A stretch of 64,000 nt of DNA from Chitinophaga sp. HK235 (GCF_018255755.1 NZ_CP073766.1:4896501-4960500), one strand, 5' to 3'; positions 34,682 through 43,845 are shown, numbered from the stretch's first letter. Notes: generated by a model not told the origin, from the letters alone. Numbers and translations are program-made.

Positions 34682-36355
34682 TTATAGTTTGCTGAATAAA
34701 GTCGTTGCCAGTCTTGCATCGTGACCATACACGTCGTCACGGAAATTCAGTCTTCCTTTGCTGTCCACGAAGGAGGTGAAATACACGATGAATACCGGTA
34801 CCTTATCTTTTATCGTTACAAATTTTTCCTTGCCGGCGTTCATGGCGTCATCGATCTTCTGGTCTGTCCAGGAGGAGTCGCTGCGTAACAGCCATTCGGC
34901 GAGGTGTTTGGGTTCTGCTATCCTGATACAACCGTGACTGAAAGAACGTTTGTTTTCCCCGAAAAGATAACGGGCCGGTGTATCATGCAGGTAAATATTA
35001 TATTCGTTCGGGAACAGGAATTTTACTTTACCCAATGAGTTTTTACCACCCGGGCGCTGTCTTACAATATAAGGGAAGTTACCACCGGAATATTTACTGA
35101 AGTTGATGGAACCGGGAGGAATCACCTTACCACTGGAACCAACAATCTCCATATTCTGACGGGCCAGATAGCCTGCTCCACTGCGTTTAAGGCCCGGCAA
35201 CACTTCTTTTACCAGGATACCCGGAGGTACATTCCAATACGGACTAAACACAACATAACGCAGCTCTTTGCTGAATATTACGGAATTGGCGCCGGGTTTT
35301 CCTACCACTACATTACAGCTCCAGTCCAGTTTTCCTTTGTCGTACACATACATCGTAAAGGCCGGTATGTTTACCAGAATATAGTCGGTAGTGGGTTCCA
35401 GCGGAACCCAGCGGGAGCGCTCCATATTCACCAGTATCTGGCGGATACGCTGTTGTAGTGGTGTGTTGAGGGCATCTACGGTAGATTGTTTGATGATACC
35501 ATCTACTTTCAGGCCCATGCGTTCCTGGAATGACCTGACAGCGCTGTCCAGTTCCGGCGTAAAACGCTGGCTGCTGTCTTTTACGGCAAGGTCACCCAGT
35601 GCTTCCAGTCTTCCTTTGATGGTGGCGATGACGTGGGCAGAATCACCTTTTTTGAAGGTATTTTTTGCGATGTGGATGGAGTCCCATTTGGCGGAGGCTT
35701 CAAGGCCGGCCAGTTTTTTCAGCGCGTTACGCAGCAGTTTATACTGTCTGTTTACCGGCTCATCTTCTTCGAAGGCGTTGGATTTTTTGCGCACGACAGA
35801 GTCCAGCAGACTCTCCATATCAATTTTTTTGCGGGGGATAAACCATTCCAGGTCTTTTGCAGAATCTGCGGTGAAGCCGCCCCATACTTTGTTGCCGTAG
35901 GCAAAGAACTGTGCTGTCAGCAATATTTCAATCCTTGAGCGAGCGGTATCGCTGACTTTCAGACCTGCTTCTCCTACGAGGAGTGAATCGGTGATCCGCT
36001 GCAGTTCAGGGTTCATCAGGCTGCTGTCTTTGATGCCGTCAGCAGCATCGTTTTTCATCATGTTGATGAAGTTGGCGGCCTGTTCTGTCAGAGAGTCCTT
36101 ATTGACCCAGGCGTAGTGATAGTCCCTCTTCTGATAGAAGTTACGGATGTAGGCATCATACGCATCGTAGGTGGTATTGGAGGCGAGAAATTTATTCAGG
36201 ATGTTACTGTCCAGAGATGCTTCAATATACTCTTCTTTAGTGTAATGCGTAGTATCTCTTATTCTCAGCTTTTTACGCAAACCTCCATTTTGTTGGCAGG
36301 CGGCAAAAATAATCAGGGTCAATAAAGAGAAGGCGGTGTAAAAACGTACGGTCAT
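34682..36355 (-). CDS. L,D-transpeptidase lipoprotein (YcbB-like), 557 aa
   Basis: This enzyme crosslinks peptidoglycan stems in the periplasm through a catalytic cysteine. ATG 36355 gives a lipoprotein signal, FSLLTLIIFAAC. A long N-terminal domain (about 35-230) is followed by a peptidoglycan-binding helix bundle (IKGRLEALGDL, LDSAVRSFQERMGLKVDGII, about 240-300). The YkuD catalytic domain (about 320-510) has YILVNIPAFTMYVYDKGK, an HDTPARYLFGENKRSFSHGC active site and IRI. The domain order and length match YcbB/LdtD rather than small LdtA-type enzymes. Confidence 0.92.
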   Translation of the reverse strand: MTVRFYTAFSLLTLIIFAACQQNGGLRKKLRIRDTTHYTKEEYIEASLDSNILNKFLASNTTYDAYDAYIRNFYQKRDYHYAWVNKDSLTEQAANFINMMKNDAADGIKDSSLMNPELQRITDSLLVGEAGLKVSDTARSRIEILLTAQFFAYGNKVWGGFTADSAKDLEWFIPRKKIDMESLLDSVVRKKSNAFEEDEPVNRQYKLLRNALKKLAGLEASAKWDSIHIAKNTFKKGDSAHVIATIKGRLEALGDLAVKDSSQRFTPELDSAVRSFQERMGLKVDGIIKQSTVDALNTPLQQRIRQILVNMERSRWVPLEPTTDYILVNIPAFTMYVYDKGKLDWSCNVVVGKPGANSVIFSKELRYVVFSPYWNVPPGILVKEVLPGLKRSGAGYLARQNMEIVGSSGKVIPPGSINFSKYSGGNFPYIVRQRPGGKNSLGKVKFLFPNEYNIYLHDTPARYLFGENKRSFSHGCIRIAEPKHLAEWLLRSDSSWTDQKIDDAMNAGKEKFVTIKDKVPVFIVYFTSFVDSKGRLNFRDDVYGHDARLATTLFSKL

Positions 36356-36525
36356 AAATGTAATGGATGTGATTAGATTACTGAACAAAACATGACAGGT
36401 AAACAGTATGGGATCAGCACTGTTTTACCACATAAATGTATGAAATATATAGAATTATGGGAGACACATTGTTTGGGGGGAGATAAGGACCTGTGGGGAG
36501 ATCACGGACGAAGTTGATTCGTGGT

Positions 36526-36543
36526 GTATCTGCCCACAGATAC
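36526..36543. terminator. Small hairpin downstream of rng
   Basis: GTATCTG (36526-36532) and CAGATAC (36537-36543) pair over 7 bp around CCCA, 5 nt after the rng stop on the minus strand. No U-tract follows, so activity is doubtful. Confidence 0.3.
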
Positions 36544-36547
36544 TTAA

Positions 36548-38098
36548 TTATAATTTAATCTCTTCATCATTAGCGTCGAAGAAGCGATATTCAGTAAGAT
36601 GATAGTTGGAGTCAGCTTTCAGTTTGATCCATTTTTTGTATTGGAAATACCATTTCCATTGTTTGGATGTCAGGAAGCCTTTGGTCAGATACGCGTACAG
36701 GATCGGATGTATCCGGATGGTAAGACCTTTGTGTTGGTGGTTCAGGAGGTACTGCAGATTTTTCTCGATATCTTCCAGTATAAGCATGGATGCGCCGATT
36801 TTGCCGGTTCCTTTGCAGGTAGGACAATCTTCGGCTACGGAGATGGTGATTTCCGGTTTTACGCGCTGGCGGGTGATCTGCATCAGGCCGAATTTGGAGA
36901 TGGGCAGGATGGTATGTTTCGCCCTGTCCTGTGCCATGAATTTCTCCATAGCTTCAAATACGGTCTTTTTGTTTTCCGGCAGTTTCATATCGATAAAATC
37001 GATGATGATGATACCTCCGAGGTCGCGCAGGCGCAGCTGGCGGGCTATTTCGGCGGCGGCTTCCAGGTTGGAGGCAAGAGCGTTCTGTTCCTGGTTGTTG
37101 CTGGAGCTTTTATAGCCACTGTTGACATCTATGACATGTAATGCTTCGGTAGCTTCAATAATGAGGTAAACACCGCTGTCGAGGTTGACGGTTTTCCCGA
37201 AGGAAGCCTTTACCTGGCGGGTGATGCCGAAGTTATCGAAGATAGGAGAGCCGTTGTTATAGTAGTTAACAATATCCTGTTTTTCCGGTGCGATCTTCTG
37301 GATATAAGTTTTGGTATCCGTGTAGATATTTTTATCGTTGATCACGATCCGGTTAAAGCTTTCATTCAGCAGATCGCGGAGGATACTGGTGGTTTTTGTT
37401 TGTTCACTCAGTATTTTCTGCGGGGCCTGGGCACCGTTCAGGTTGGACTGGATATTTTTCCAGGTTTGAACGAGGGTGGTCAGGTCTTCGTGCAGCTCTG
37501 CGGTTTTCTTTCCTTCCGCAGCGGTTCTAACGATCACGCCGAAGTTAGGCGGTTTGATCGCTTCCACGATTTTCTGCAGTCTTTTTCTTTCTTCGGAAGA
37601 ATGGATTTTTTTGGAAACGGCAACAATATCGTTAAAGGGTGTTAACACGATGAATCTTCCGGGAAGAGAGATTTCGCAGCTCAGGCGTGGGCCTTTGGAG
37701 GAAATGGGTTCTTTCAGAATCTGTACGAGGATATTGGGTTTACCGCCCAGTACGTCTGTAATTTTACCGGTCTTTACTATTTCCGGTTCATTTTTAAACT
37801 TAGTGAAATCAAATCCTTCAGGGGTTTTATCGCTGATGGCAGTTGCAGTAAATTTAAGAATGGAACGGATATAGGGGCTGAGATCCGTATAATGTAAAAA
37901 GGCATCCTTCTCGAAGCCTACGTCCACAAATGCAGCATTTAAGCCGGGTATCAGCTTTTTTACCTTGCCCAGGTATAAATCGCCTACTGCGAAGTTAGGG
38001 TTACCGCTTTCGTGGTGCAGTTCAACTAACTTTTTATCTTCCAGTAACGCAATTTCCACTCCTGTGGGAGCCGCATTTATAATAAGTTCCTTATTCAA
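36548..38098 (-). CDS. rng: Ribonuclease G/E family endoribonuclease, 516 aa
   Basis: This enzyme cleaves single-stranded RNA in rRNA maturation and mRNA decay. An S1-type domain (about 40-110, YLGKVKKLIPGLNAAFVDVG) is followed by the RNase H-like and DNase I-like parts. The magnesium-binding aspartates are in HVIDVNSGYK and IIIIDFIDM, and the zinc-link cysteines in CPTCKGTGK. There is no long disordered RNase E scaffold tail, so it resembles RNase G. The start is TTG 38098; an in-frame stop lies 12 nt upstream and no other start precedes the conserved N-terminus. It ends the HU-TPR-small protein-rng cluster. Confidence 0.93.
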   Translation of the reverse strand: MNKELIINAAPTGVEIALLEDKKLVELHHESGNPNFAVGDLYLGKVKKLIPGLNAAFVDVGFEKDAFLHYTDLSPYIRSILKFTATAISDKTPEGFDFTKFKNEPEIVKTGKITDVLGGKPNILVQILKEPISSKGPRLSCEISLPGRFIVLTPFNDIVAVSKKIHSSEERKRLQKIVEAIKPPNFGVIVRTAAEGKKTAELHEDLTTLVQTWKNIQSNLNGAQAPQKILSEQTKTTSILRDLLNESFNRIVINDKNIYTDTKTYIQKIAPEKQDIVNYYNNGSPIFDNFGITRQVKASFGKTVNLDSGVYLIIEATEALHVIDVNSGYKSSSNNQEQNALASNLEAAAEIARQLRLRDLGGIIIIDFIDMKLPENKKTVFEAMEKFMAQDRAKHTILPISKFGLMQITRQRVKPEITISVAEDCPTCKGTGKIGASMLILEDIEKNLQYLLNHQHKGLTIRIHPILYAYLTKGFLTSKQWKWYFQYKKWIKLKADSNYHLTEYRFFDANDEEIKL

Positions 38099-38422
38099 GC
38101 GTCCAAAATTTTAACCTTTAAAACTTCACCTTTTATGCTATGCACACAGCTATGTAAGAACAGCTTACTGCATACCAAACAATAGCTCACTATAAAGTTA
38201 GCATATTCTTCACCTATGTGATGATGGATTGCTTAAGGGTTCAGCGATCACTGCAGGCAATGTTCCGGAGAATCTGGTATGCGGGGATCTATGGAAACAC
38301 CTGCATGACTCAGGCAATTTAAGATTAAATGCCAGAATCATGCAGGATATATGAAAATTTTTTATCCGACCACCGCGCCGGGAAAATACCTGGTTAGTAT
38401 AAATGGCGGGAAACTGGAGTAA
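38099..38422. other. Long leader-like spacer upstream of rng
   Basis: This 324-bp gap separates rng from the tiny basic-protein gene on the same strand. Its main feature is the 47-nt imperfect hairpin at 38300-38346. No good -7 box was seen; TAACTTTA and TATTGTTTG are near misses. Confidence 0.55.
38300..38346 (-). other. Imperfect 47-nt hairpin upstream of rng (candidate RNA control element)
   Basis: CCTGCATGA (38300-38308) pairs perfectly with TCATGCAGG (38338-38346). Beyond a mismatch, the pairing resumes as TC/GA and GGCA/TGCC around an AT-rich loop, giving about 15 pairs. No U-tract follows. It could be a weak terminator of the small gene or a cleavage target in the rng leader. Confidence 0.5.
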
Positions 38423-38518
38423 TTATTTCTTCTTACTTTTATGCCGGTTCTTTCTCAGTCTTTTTTTACGCTTGTGAGTGGCAATTTTATGTCTTTTTCT
38501 TTTCTTACCGCAAGGCAT
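38423..38518 (-). CDS. Tiny Lys/Arg-rich protein, AURKAIP1/COX24-type (bS22-like), 31 aa
   Basis: The frame reads MPCGKKRKRHKIATHKRKKR, then LRKNRHKSKKK, from ATG (complement of 38516-38518) to TAA. It is about 60% Lys, Arg and His. The pattern KKRKRHKIATHKRKKRLRKNRHK matches, from memory, the AURKAIP1/COX24 (DUF1713) family conserved across Bacteroidota, members of which are small-subunit ribosomal proteins. It sits between the TPR gene and rng on the same strand, in a translation- and RNA-related cluster. It is easily missed because of its length. Confidence 0.85.
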   Translation of the reverse strand: MPCGKKRKRHKIATHKRKKRLRKNRHKSKKK

Positions 38519-38554
38519 ACGCTTAAACGTTTTAAATGATGGAAAAAATAAATA

Positions 38555-39397
38555 TTATCGGATATCTTTGATATAATTATCAACTTCTTTTTTCAGCTCC
38601 GGGTCTTTCATAGCCTGTTTGCTTTTTTCAAACAATTCCAGTGCTTTTTTAGTGTTCCCTTTGCTTCTGTAGGATTCTGCCAGTACAAACAGTACTTTGG
38701 CATCATCCGGATGTTTCTGCATAACGCCTTCCAGTCTTTCGATAGCTTTATCGAACTGGCCTGATCTAATGGCCAGGTTAGCCAATGTAACCTGTGCGTC
38801 GATGTTGTCAGGATTTTTGGCGACCACCTCTTTCATCTTTGCCACCCCTTTCATCGGTTCGCCGGTGTTCATATACACCATAGCTTGCGACATCTTCAGG
38901 GTGTCATTGGCCGGATTCAGCAGAATCGCCTGATCAAACAGGGTGGTTGCCTGGTCGGCTTCCCATTTTGCTATCCTTGGATCCTGAGCATGTTGCAGGT
39001 GTGCCAGAAACAAATTGGCTGCAAAGGTGAGGCTTTTTTCGGAATTTTCCAACTTAGCGGCCTGTCCGAGATAATAAGCCGCTACGGGCAGCTGGTTCAG
39101 GCTGTCCCAGGTGTTATACAATTGTTTGTACGCAGCTATTTGCTGGGCATTCACATCGCCACGTATAACGTTGGTTTCAATTGTGTTGATCTGTAATAAT
39201 TTTTCAGCAGGAATTTTCCCTTTAGCCGTTTCCAGCAGTTCGGAAAAGGCAATAGGCTCTACACCCTGTCCGCCCTGCATAGGAGCGGCAGTTGACATAG
39301 CTTGCTTATCTGACCGGGGGATAGTTCGGCCAAAGGCATATAAAACCACCAATAGTGCTACAGCGGCACCAACCAGGAGAACTTGTGACTTTCGCAT
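38555..39397 (-). CDS. Membrane-anchored TPR protein, 280 aa
   Basis: An N-terminal membrane helix (VLLVGAAVALLVVLYAFG, about 5-23) is followed by a Ser/Gly/Gln linker and at least four TPR-like helical pairs (about 100-270), for example PANDTLKMSQAMVYMNTGEPMK, PDNIDAQVTLANLAIRSGQF and PDDAKVLFVLAESYRSKGNT. It probably displays a protein-binding scaffold on the periplasmic face. Function is unknown. It lies 24 bp after the HU gene and 36 bp before the tiny basic-protein gene, an arrangement recalled as conserved in this phylum. Confidence 0.85.
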   Translation of the reverse strand: MRKSQVLLVGAAVALLVVLYAFGRTIPRSDKQAMSTAAPMQGGQGVEPIAFSELLETAKGKIPAEKLLQINTIETNVIRGDVNAQQIAAYKQLYNTWDSLNQLPVAAYYLGQAAKLENSEKSLTFAANLFLAHLQHAQDPRIAKWEADQATTLFDQAILLNPANDTLKMSQAMVYMNTGEPMKGVAKMKEVVAKNPDNIDAQVTLANLAIRSGQFDKAIERLEGVMQKHPDDAKVLFVLAESYRSKGNTKKALELFEKSKQAMKDPELKKEVDNYIKDIR

Positions 39398-39421
39398 CGC
39401 CTAAATTATTAGGCTGCAAAA

Positions 39422-39709
39422 CTAAGAACTTTTAAGCTTCTTTACCTCAGCAACAAATTCTTTCGATGGTTTGAACGCCGGAATAAAATGCTCCGGGATC
39501 TCCACAGCCACGTTCTTCTTGATGTTACGGCCAATCTTGGCGGCTCTTTTCTTGGTGATAAAACTGCCAAACCCACGGATATAAATGTGCTCACCGTTGG
39601 CCAGGGCTTCTTTCACCTCTTTAAACATAGCCTCCAGTGTGACTAACACATCTACTTTGGGGATGCCGGTTTTTTCAGCAATGTTGTTTATTAAATCAGC
39701 TTTTCTCAT
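39422..39709 (-). CDS. HU-family DNA-binding protein, 95 aa
   Basis: The chain has the full HU fold: MRKADLINNIAEKTGIPKVDVLVTL helices, the strand EHIYIRGFGSFITKKRAAKIGRN leading into the DNA-binding arm, and FKPSKEFVAEVKK at the C-terminus. The arm tip reads KNVAVEIPEHFIPAF, with the intercalating proline position present. It bends and compacts DNA as a dimer. It is transcribed divergently from mutY, and a good -7 box lies 28 bp upstream. Confidence 0.93.
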   Translation of the reverse strand: MRKADLINNIAEKTGIPKVDVLVTLEAMFKEVKEALANGEHIYIRGFGSFITKKRAAKIGRNIKKNVAVEIPEHFIPAFKPSKEFVAEVKKLKSS

Positions 39710-39736
39710 ATGAAAGCGAGAGGATTACTTTACTCT

Positions 39737-39744
39737 CAAAGTTA
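39737..39744 (-). promoter_or_regulatory. Candidate -7 box of the HU gene
   Basis: On the minus strand TAACTTTG is a full match to TAnnTTTG and leaves a leader of about 20 nt. No TTG is present at standard -33 spacing; the nearest TTTG is about 30 bp away. Confidence 0.5.
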
Positions 39745-39928
39745 ATTTAAAAATTTTAATTGCTGAATTTTAAGCAAATAAATTTTATCATTTTTTCTTA
39801 TAACTCTATTGATGATAATTTATATTTATTTGCAGGCCCGGAAAGGGGTATCTGGTGTACCTCATAGGGTTTTTGGACAGCTTTTACCATATCAATTTAC
39901 TAAATAATTTTATTAAAATAATATATAA

Positions 39929-41002
39929 ATGGCCGATTCCCGACTTTTTTTTACAGAAAAACTATTGGAATGGAACCAGCTCAGCAATACCCGGACCATG
40001 CCCTGGAAGGGCGAAAAGGACCCCTATCGTATATGGCTATCCGAAATCATTTTGCAGCAAACCCGCGTCGAACAAGGATTGCCGTACTATGAGAAATTTA
40101 TAAAAAACTACCCCAACGCCAAAAAGCTCGCAGCAGCACCGGAAGAAGAGGTATTCCGCCTCTGGCAGGGGCTGGGTTATTACGCCCGCTGTAAAAACAT
40201 GCTCGCCGCTGCCCGGGAAATAGCCACTACCTATAATGGCAAATTCCCCGGAGAATACGAGCAGATCAAAGCCCTTAAAGGCATCGGCACCTATACCGCC
40301 GCCGCCATCGCCTCCTTCGGCTTTCAGCTCCCCTACGCGGTGCTGGACGGCAACGTGTACCGCGTACTCTCCCGCTACTTCGGCATCGAAACACCCATAG
40401 ACACCACCGCCGGCAAAAAACAGTTCGGCGACCTAGCCCAGGAACTGCTCCCGGCCAGCCAGTCTGCCGCCTACAACCAAAGCATCATGGACTTTGGCGC
40501 CGTAGTCTGCAAACCGCAACAGCCCGCCTGTGGTACCTGCCCGCTTAACAGAAAATGCCAGGCCAGGCAGCAGCAACTCGTAGACGTGCTCCCCGTAAAA
40601 TCCAAAAAACTACAGATCAAAAAACGTTATTTCAACCATCTCCTGGTGGAACTGAAAGACAATATCTATATCCGCAAACGGACCGAAAAAGATATCTGGC
40701 AAAATCTGCACGAATTTATCCTGATAGAAACTTCAGAGGCGGCAGAGCTCGACGAACTCCGGCAACAGGAGACTTTCCGGCACCTGTTTGAAAATGTTCC
40801 CTTTACGGTTGTAAACGTTTCAGCTCCAGTCAAACAGCAGCTCACCCACCAAACCATACACAGCCGCTTTTTCACTCTGGAAGTCGAACAGCCGCTCCCT
40901 TTACCCGAACATCTGCTCGTTTCCCGTAAAAAGCTGGACAATTACGCTTTCCCGAAAACAATTACCGATTTTCTGCATAGCAAAAGACTGCAATTATTCT
41001 GA
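39929..41002 (+). CDS. mutY: A/G-specific adenine DNA glycosylase
   Basis: MutY removes adenine mispaired with 8-oxoguanine. The catalytic Glu is in SEIILQQTRVEQG, the helix-hairpin-helix in LKGIGTYTAAAIASF and the catalytic Asp in IMDFGAVVC. The iron-sulfur cluster ligands CKPQQPACGTCPLNRKC have the exact C-x6-C-x2-C-x5-C spacing. Residues about 235-355 form the NUDIX-like domain that recognises 8-oxoG. Length (357) is typical. It opens the plus-strand series mutY-ssb-gldE-gldD, a conserved order in the phylum. Confidence 0.96.
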   Translation: MADSRLFFTEKLLEWNQLSNTRTMPWKGEKDPYRIWLSEIILQQTRVEQGLPYYEKFIKNYPNAKKLAAAPEEEVFRLWQGLGYYARCKNMLAAAREIATTYNGKFPGEYEQIKALKGIGTYTAAAIASFGFQLPYAVLDGNVYRVLSRYFGIETPIDTTAGKKQFGDLAQELLPASQSAAYNQSIMDFGAVVCKPQQPACGTCPLNRKCQARQQQLVDVLPVKSKKLQIKKRYFNHLLVELKDNIYIRKRTEKDIWQNLHEFILIETSEAAELDELRQQETFRHLFENVPFTVVNVSAPVKQQLTHQTIHSRFFTLEVEQPLPLPEHLLVSRKKLDNYAFPKTITDFLHSKRLQLF

Positions 41003-41200
41003 TCACAAACATATTGAAAATAATTAAAACATATTAACTCGTAAGATTACAGGTTGTTATAATGCATGCAACAAATATTGCTTAACACGCTCTCAGCAAG
41101 AAATTTTTCACTGTCGATTGGAAAAAAATATTAACTTTAAGAAGGTTGTTTATTTATAAAAGCAGAACCTTTTAACAATAGACTAAAAAAACCTACAACT

Positions 41201-41662
41201 ATGAGAGGTGTTAACAAAGTAATCCTGATAGGCAATTTAGGCAGAGACCCGGACGTTCAGTTTCTTGAAGGAAATATCGCGGTAGCGAAATTTTCACTGG
41301 CAACCACAGAAACCTTTAAGGACAGGGCAGGGAAACTCATTTCGCAAACAGAATGGCATACCGTAGTGCTTTGGCGGGGATTGGCCGAACTCGCACAGAA
41401 ATACCTGCACAAAGGCAGTCTCGTATACATTGAAGGCCGTTTACGCACCCGCAGCTGGGAAGACAAGGAAGGCAATAAAAAATTTGCCACTGAAGTTGTA
41501 GGAGACAACCTGGTTATGCTGGATAAACGCATGGACCTCAATAGCACTGATCACCCCATACCTCACCATAGCAGTACAGGATCTTCAACCGGAGAAAATT
41601 TCGCTGGTAACATGGAAATACCCCCTTCGTTGAACGAGCCCGCAGACGATCTGCCATTTTAG
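41201..41662 (+). CDS. ssb: Single-stranded DNA-binding protein
   Basis: The OB-fold begins MRGVNKVILIGNLGRDPDVQFLEG and continues through TEWHTVVLWRGLAELAQKYLHKGSLVYIEGRL. A short disordered linker (about 115-145) leads to the acidic tip DDLPF, which recruits repair and replication partners. Length (153) is usual. A near-consensus -7 box TAACTTTA (41132-41139) lies about 60 bp upstream. Confidence 0.95.
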   Translation: MRGVNKVILIGNLGRDPDVQFLEGNIAVAKFSLATTETFKDRAGKLISQTEWHTVVLWRGLAELAQKYLHKGSLVYIEGRLRTRSWEDKEGNKKFATEVVGDNLVMLDKRMDLNSTDHPIPHHSSTGSSTGENFAGNMEIPPSLNEPADDLPF

Positions 41663-41719
41663 TTGCCCGTTAAAATATTAACTTTCCGTAAGTACGTAAT
41701 CCCATAAAGGGACATTACT

Positions 41720-41727
41720 TATATTTG
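41720..41727 (+). promoter_or_regulatory. Candidate -7 box of gldE
   Basis: TATATTTG matches TAnnTTTG and lies 60 bp upstream of the gldE start. A clear -33 element was not found. Confidence 0.4.
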
Positions 41728-41787
41728 CGTGCGTGGAAATGTAGTTATGTGAATTACCTTTCCTAAATTTGATTTATTACATCAAAG

Positions 41788-43140
41788 TTGAATATCTTGG
41801 AGATCCTCTCGGCAAGCAACATATCCTGTTTGTTACAAGTAAATGCACCTATTGCTGCACCTAATATGGTTGTGTTTTTACTTGTCATTTTTGTATTACT
41901 GCTGCTTACCTTTATCGTTTCAGGCGCAGAAGTAGCCTTCTTTTCCTTGAACTACAAGGACCTGAATGTGCTCAAAACACGGCAGAACACCTCCGGCAAG
42001 CTCATCACCAAACTGCTGGAAAAGCCCAAATCACTCCTCGCCTCCCTGCAGATAGCGGGCATCCTACTCATGATTGCATTTATCATGATTACCAACTATC
42101 TGATCACCCAGATGGAAGACCTGCAGACCCTGCCGGTAGTTTCCTTTGTGGTGCGCATTGCCTTCATCTGCCTCGTATTGCTGTTCTTCGGCCAGATACT
42201 CCCCCGGGTATGGGCCGCACAGAACAATATCCGTTTCGCCACTTACTTCGCATGGTTCGTCAGCCTGATTCACGCTACGCTGGAGCCTGTCAGCGACTTC
42301 TTCGTAAGCATCAGTGGCAGCATTGAAGCGCGCCTGTTCCACCGCGGAGCCGGCCCGGTCAACTACCACGAAATTGACGAAGCCATCGAAATGAGCGTAG
42401 ATCCTACCGCCTCCCAGGAAGAAAAAAACATCCTGAAAGGCATCCTCAAATTTGGCAATATCACTGTCAAACAAATCATGCGCGGACGCCTCGACGTAAA
42501 CGGCATCGAATATGACAGCACCTTCGATGAAGTAGTGAAACATGTGGCCGACCTCCACTACTCCAGGCTGCCGGTTTATAAAGGCAACCTCGACAGCATC
42601 GTAGGCGTTATCCACACCAAAGATCTGCTCCAGCACCTTGATAAAGGCAACAAATTCGACTGGCACGAAGTCATGCGCCAGCCTTTCTTTGTACACGGCC
42701 ATAAACTGATCGAAGACCTGCTCTCAGAATTCCAGAGCAGACGCATGCACTTTGCCGTGGTAGTCGACGAATTTGGCGGCACCTCCGGTATCGTGACCCT
42801 CGAAGATATCATGGAAGAAGTCATCGGAGACATCAAAGACGAATTTGATGAAGAGGAATTCAACTACAGCAAGTTGGACAACTTCACCTACGTTTTTGAA
42901 GGGAAAACCATGCTTAACGACGTTTGCCGTATCATGAACACACCACCGGAAACATTTGAGACGGTAAAAGGAGAAAGCGACTCCCTCGGCGGCCTCATCC
43001 TCGAACTCGCCGGAAAATTTCCTGAAGAAAACAGCGTTATCAATTACAGCAACTATGATTTTACTGTACTGGAAGTCACCAAAATGCGCATCCAGAAAGT
43101 ACAGGTAACCATCCGGCCGGATGCTTCCGCAGAAGCCTAG
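41788..43140 (+). CDS. gldE: Gliding motility-associated protein GldE (CNNM/CorC-like), 450 aa
   Basis: Three to four N-terminal membrane helices form a CNNM (DUF21) domain (about 25-190). Two CBS domains follow (about 210-335: IMRGRLDVNGIEYDSTFDEV, DLHYSRLPVYKGNLDSIVGVIHTKDLL, VVDEFGGTSGIVTLEDIMEEVIGDI), and then a CorC/HlyC domain. Neighbouring ssb and gldD identify it as GldE, which in flavobacteria supports gliding and type IX secretion together with GldD. The start is TTG 41788, with an in-frame stop 15 nt upstream; ATG 41866 (424 residues) is the alternative but would drop a polar leader. Confidence 0.9.
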   Translation: MNILEILSASNISCLLQVNAPIAAPNMVVFLLVIFVLLLLTFIVSGAEVAFFSLNYKDLNVLKTRQNTSGKLITKLLEKPKSLLASLQIAGILLMIAFIMITNYLITQMEDLQTLPVVSFVVRIAFICLVLLFFGQILPRVWAAQNNIRFATYFAWFVSLIHATLEPVSDFFVSISGSIEARLFHRGAGPVNYHEIDEAIEMSVDPTASQEEKNILKGILKFGNITVKQIMRGRLDVNGIEYDSTFDEVVKHVADLHYSRLPVYKGNLDSIVGVIHTKDLLQHLDKGNKFDWHEVMRQPFFVHGHKLIEDLLSEFQSRRMHFAVVVDEFGGTSGIVTLEDIMEEVIGDIKDEFDEEEFNYSKLDNFTYVFEGKTMLNDVCRIMNTPPETFETVKGESDSLGGLILELAGKFPEENSVINYSNYDFTVLEVTKMRIQKVQVTIRPDASAEA

Positions 43141-43167
43141 TCCGTCCTCCTAAATGAGATCCGAACA

Positions 43168-43770
43168 ATGCCATACTTAAAAGGAAAGGGCATCCTCCTA
43201 TCCCTGCTGACAGTCCTCCTCGCTGTGGCCTGTAACACACCTCCCACTCCCAAACCAAGGGGGTTCTTCCTCATGAAGTTTCCCGAAAAAAAATATCGCA
43301 CCTTCGATGTGCCCGGTTATCCGTACACTTTCGAATATCCGGTGTATGCCAATGTGGTAAAGGACACTGCCTTCTTCGGGGAAAAACCGGAAAACCCTTA
43401 CTGGATCAACATCGACTTCCCTACCCTCAATGGTAAAATATATCTGAGCTATAAAATCATCGGCGAAAACAATAATACCTTCCAGAAACTGGTGGATGAT
43501 GCTTTTAAAATGACTTATAAGCACACCTACAAGGCGGAATATATAGACGAAAATAAAATCCATACCCCCAACCATGTGGCCGGCACCTTCTATGAAGTAG
43601 GCGGCAACGCAGCTTCGGCCAAACAGTTTTTCGCTACCGACTCCGTTCGGCATTTTCTGCGGGGTGCGCTATACTTCTATGCTCCCCCTCAGGCTGATTC
43701 CCTGGCACCCGCCAATGAATTCCTCGAAAAAGATATGTGGCATCTGGTGGAAACCCTCCGCTGGAGATAA
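43168..43770 (+). CDS. gldD: Gliding motility lipoprotein GldD, 200 aa
   Basis: A lipoprotein signal (ILLSLLTVLLAVAC) is followed by the family's PKPRGFFLMKFPEKKYRTFD and YPYTFEYPVYANV segments and by YWINIDFPTLNGKIYLSYK. In flavobacteria GldD is a lipoprotein needed for gliding and linked to type IX secretion. Here gldE and gldD stand alone, 27 bp apart and without other gld genes, as in many non-gliding Bacteroidota, so the pair may have a broader envelope role. Length matches the family. Confidence 0.92.
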   Translation: MPYLKGKGILLSLLTVLLAVACNTPPTPKPRGFFLMKFPEKKYRTFDVPGYPYTFEYPVYANVVKDTAFFGEKPENPYWINIDFPTLNGKIYLSYKIIGENNNTFQKLVDDAFKMTYKHTYKAEYIDENKIHTPNHVAGTFYEVGGNAASAKQFFATDSVRHFLRGALYFYAPPQADSLAPANEFLEKDMWHLVETLRWR

Positions 43771-43783
43771 GCCGGCAATCATG

Positions 43784-43791
43784 TAACTTTG
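43784..43791 (+). promoter_or_regulatory. Candidate -7 box of the DUF3109-type gene
   Basis: TAACTTTG matches TAnnTTTG exactly and lies 55 bp before ATG 43846, which supports that start over 43789. No -33 TTG is visible. Confidence 0.4.
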
Positions 43792-43845
43792 TGGTCTTTA
43801 AAATGCGTGCTGGCCTTGTCTGGCCATCAAAAGACCAATTACCCG

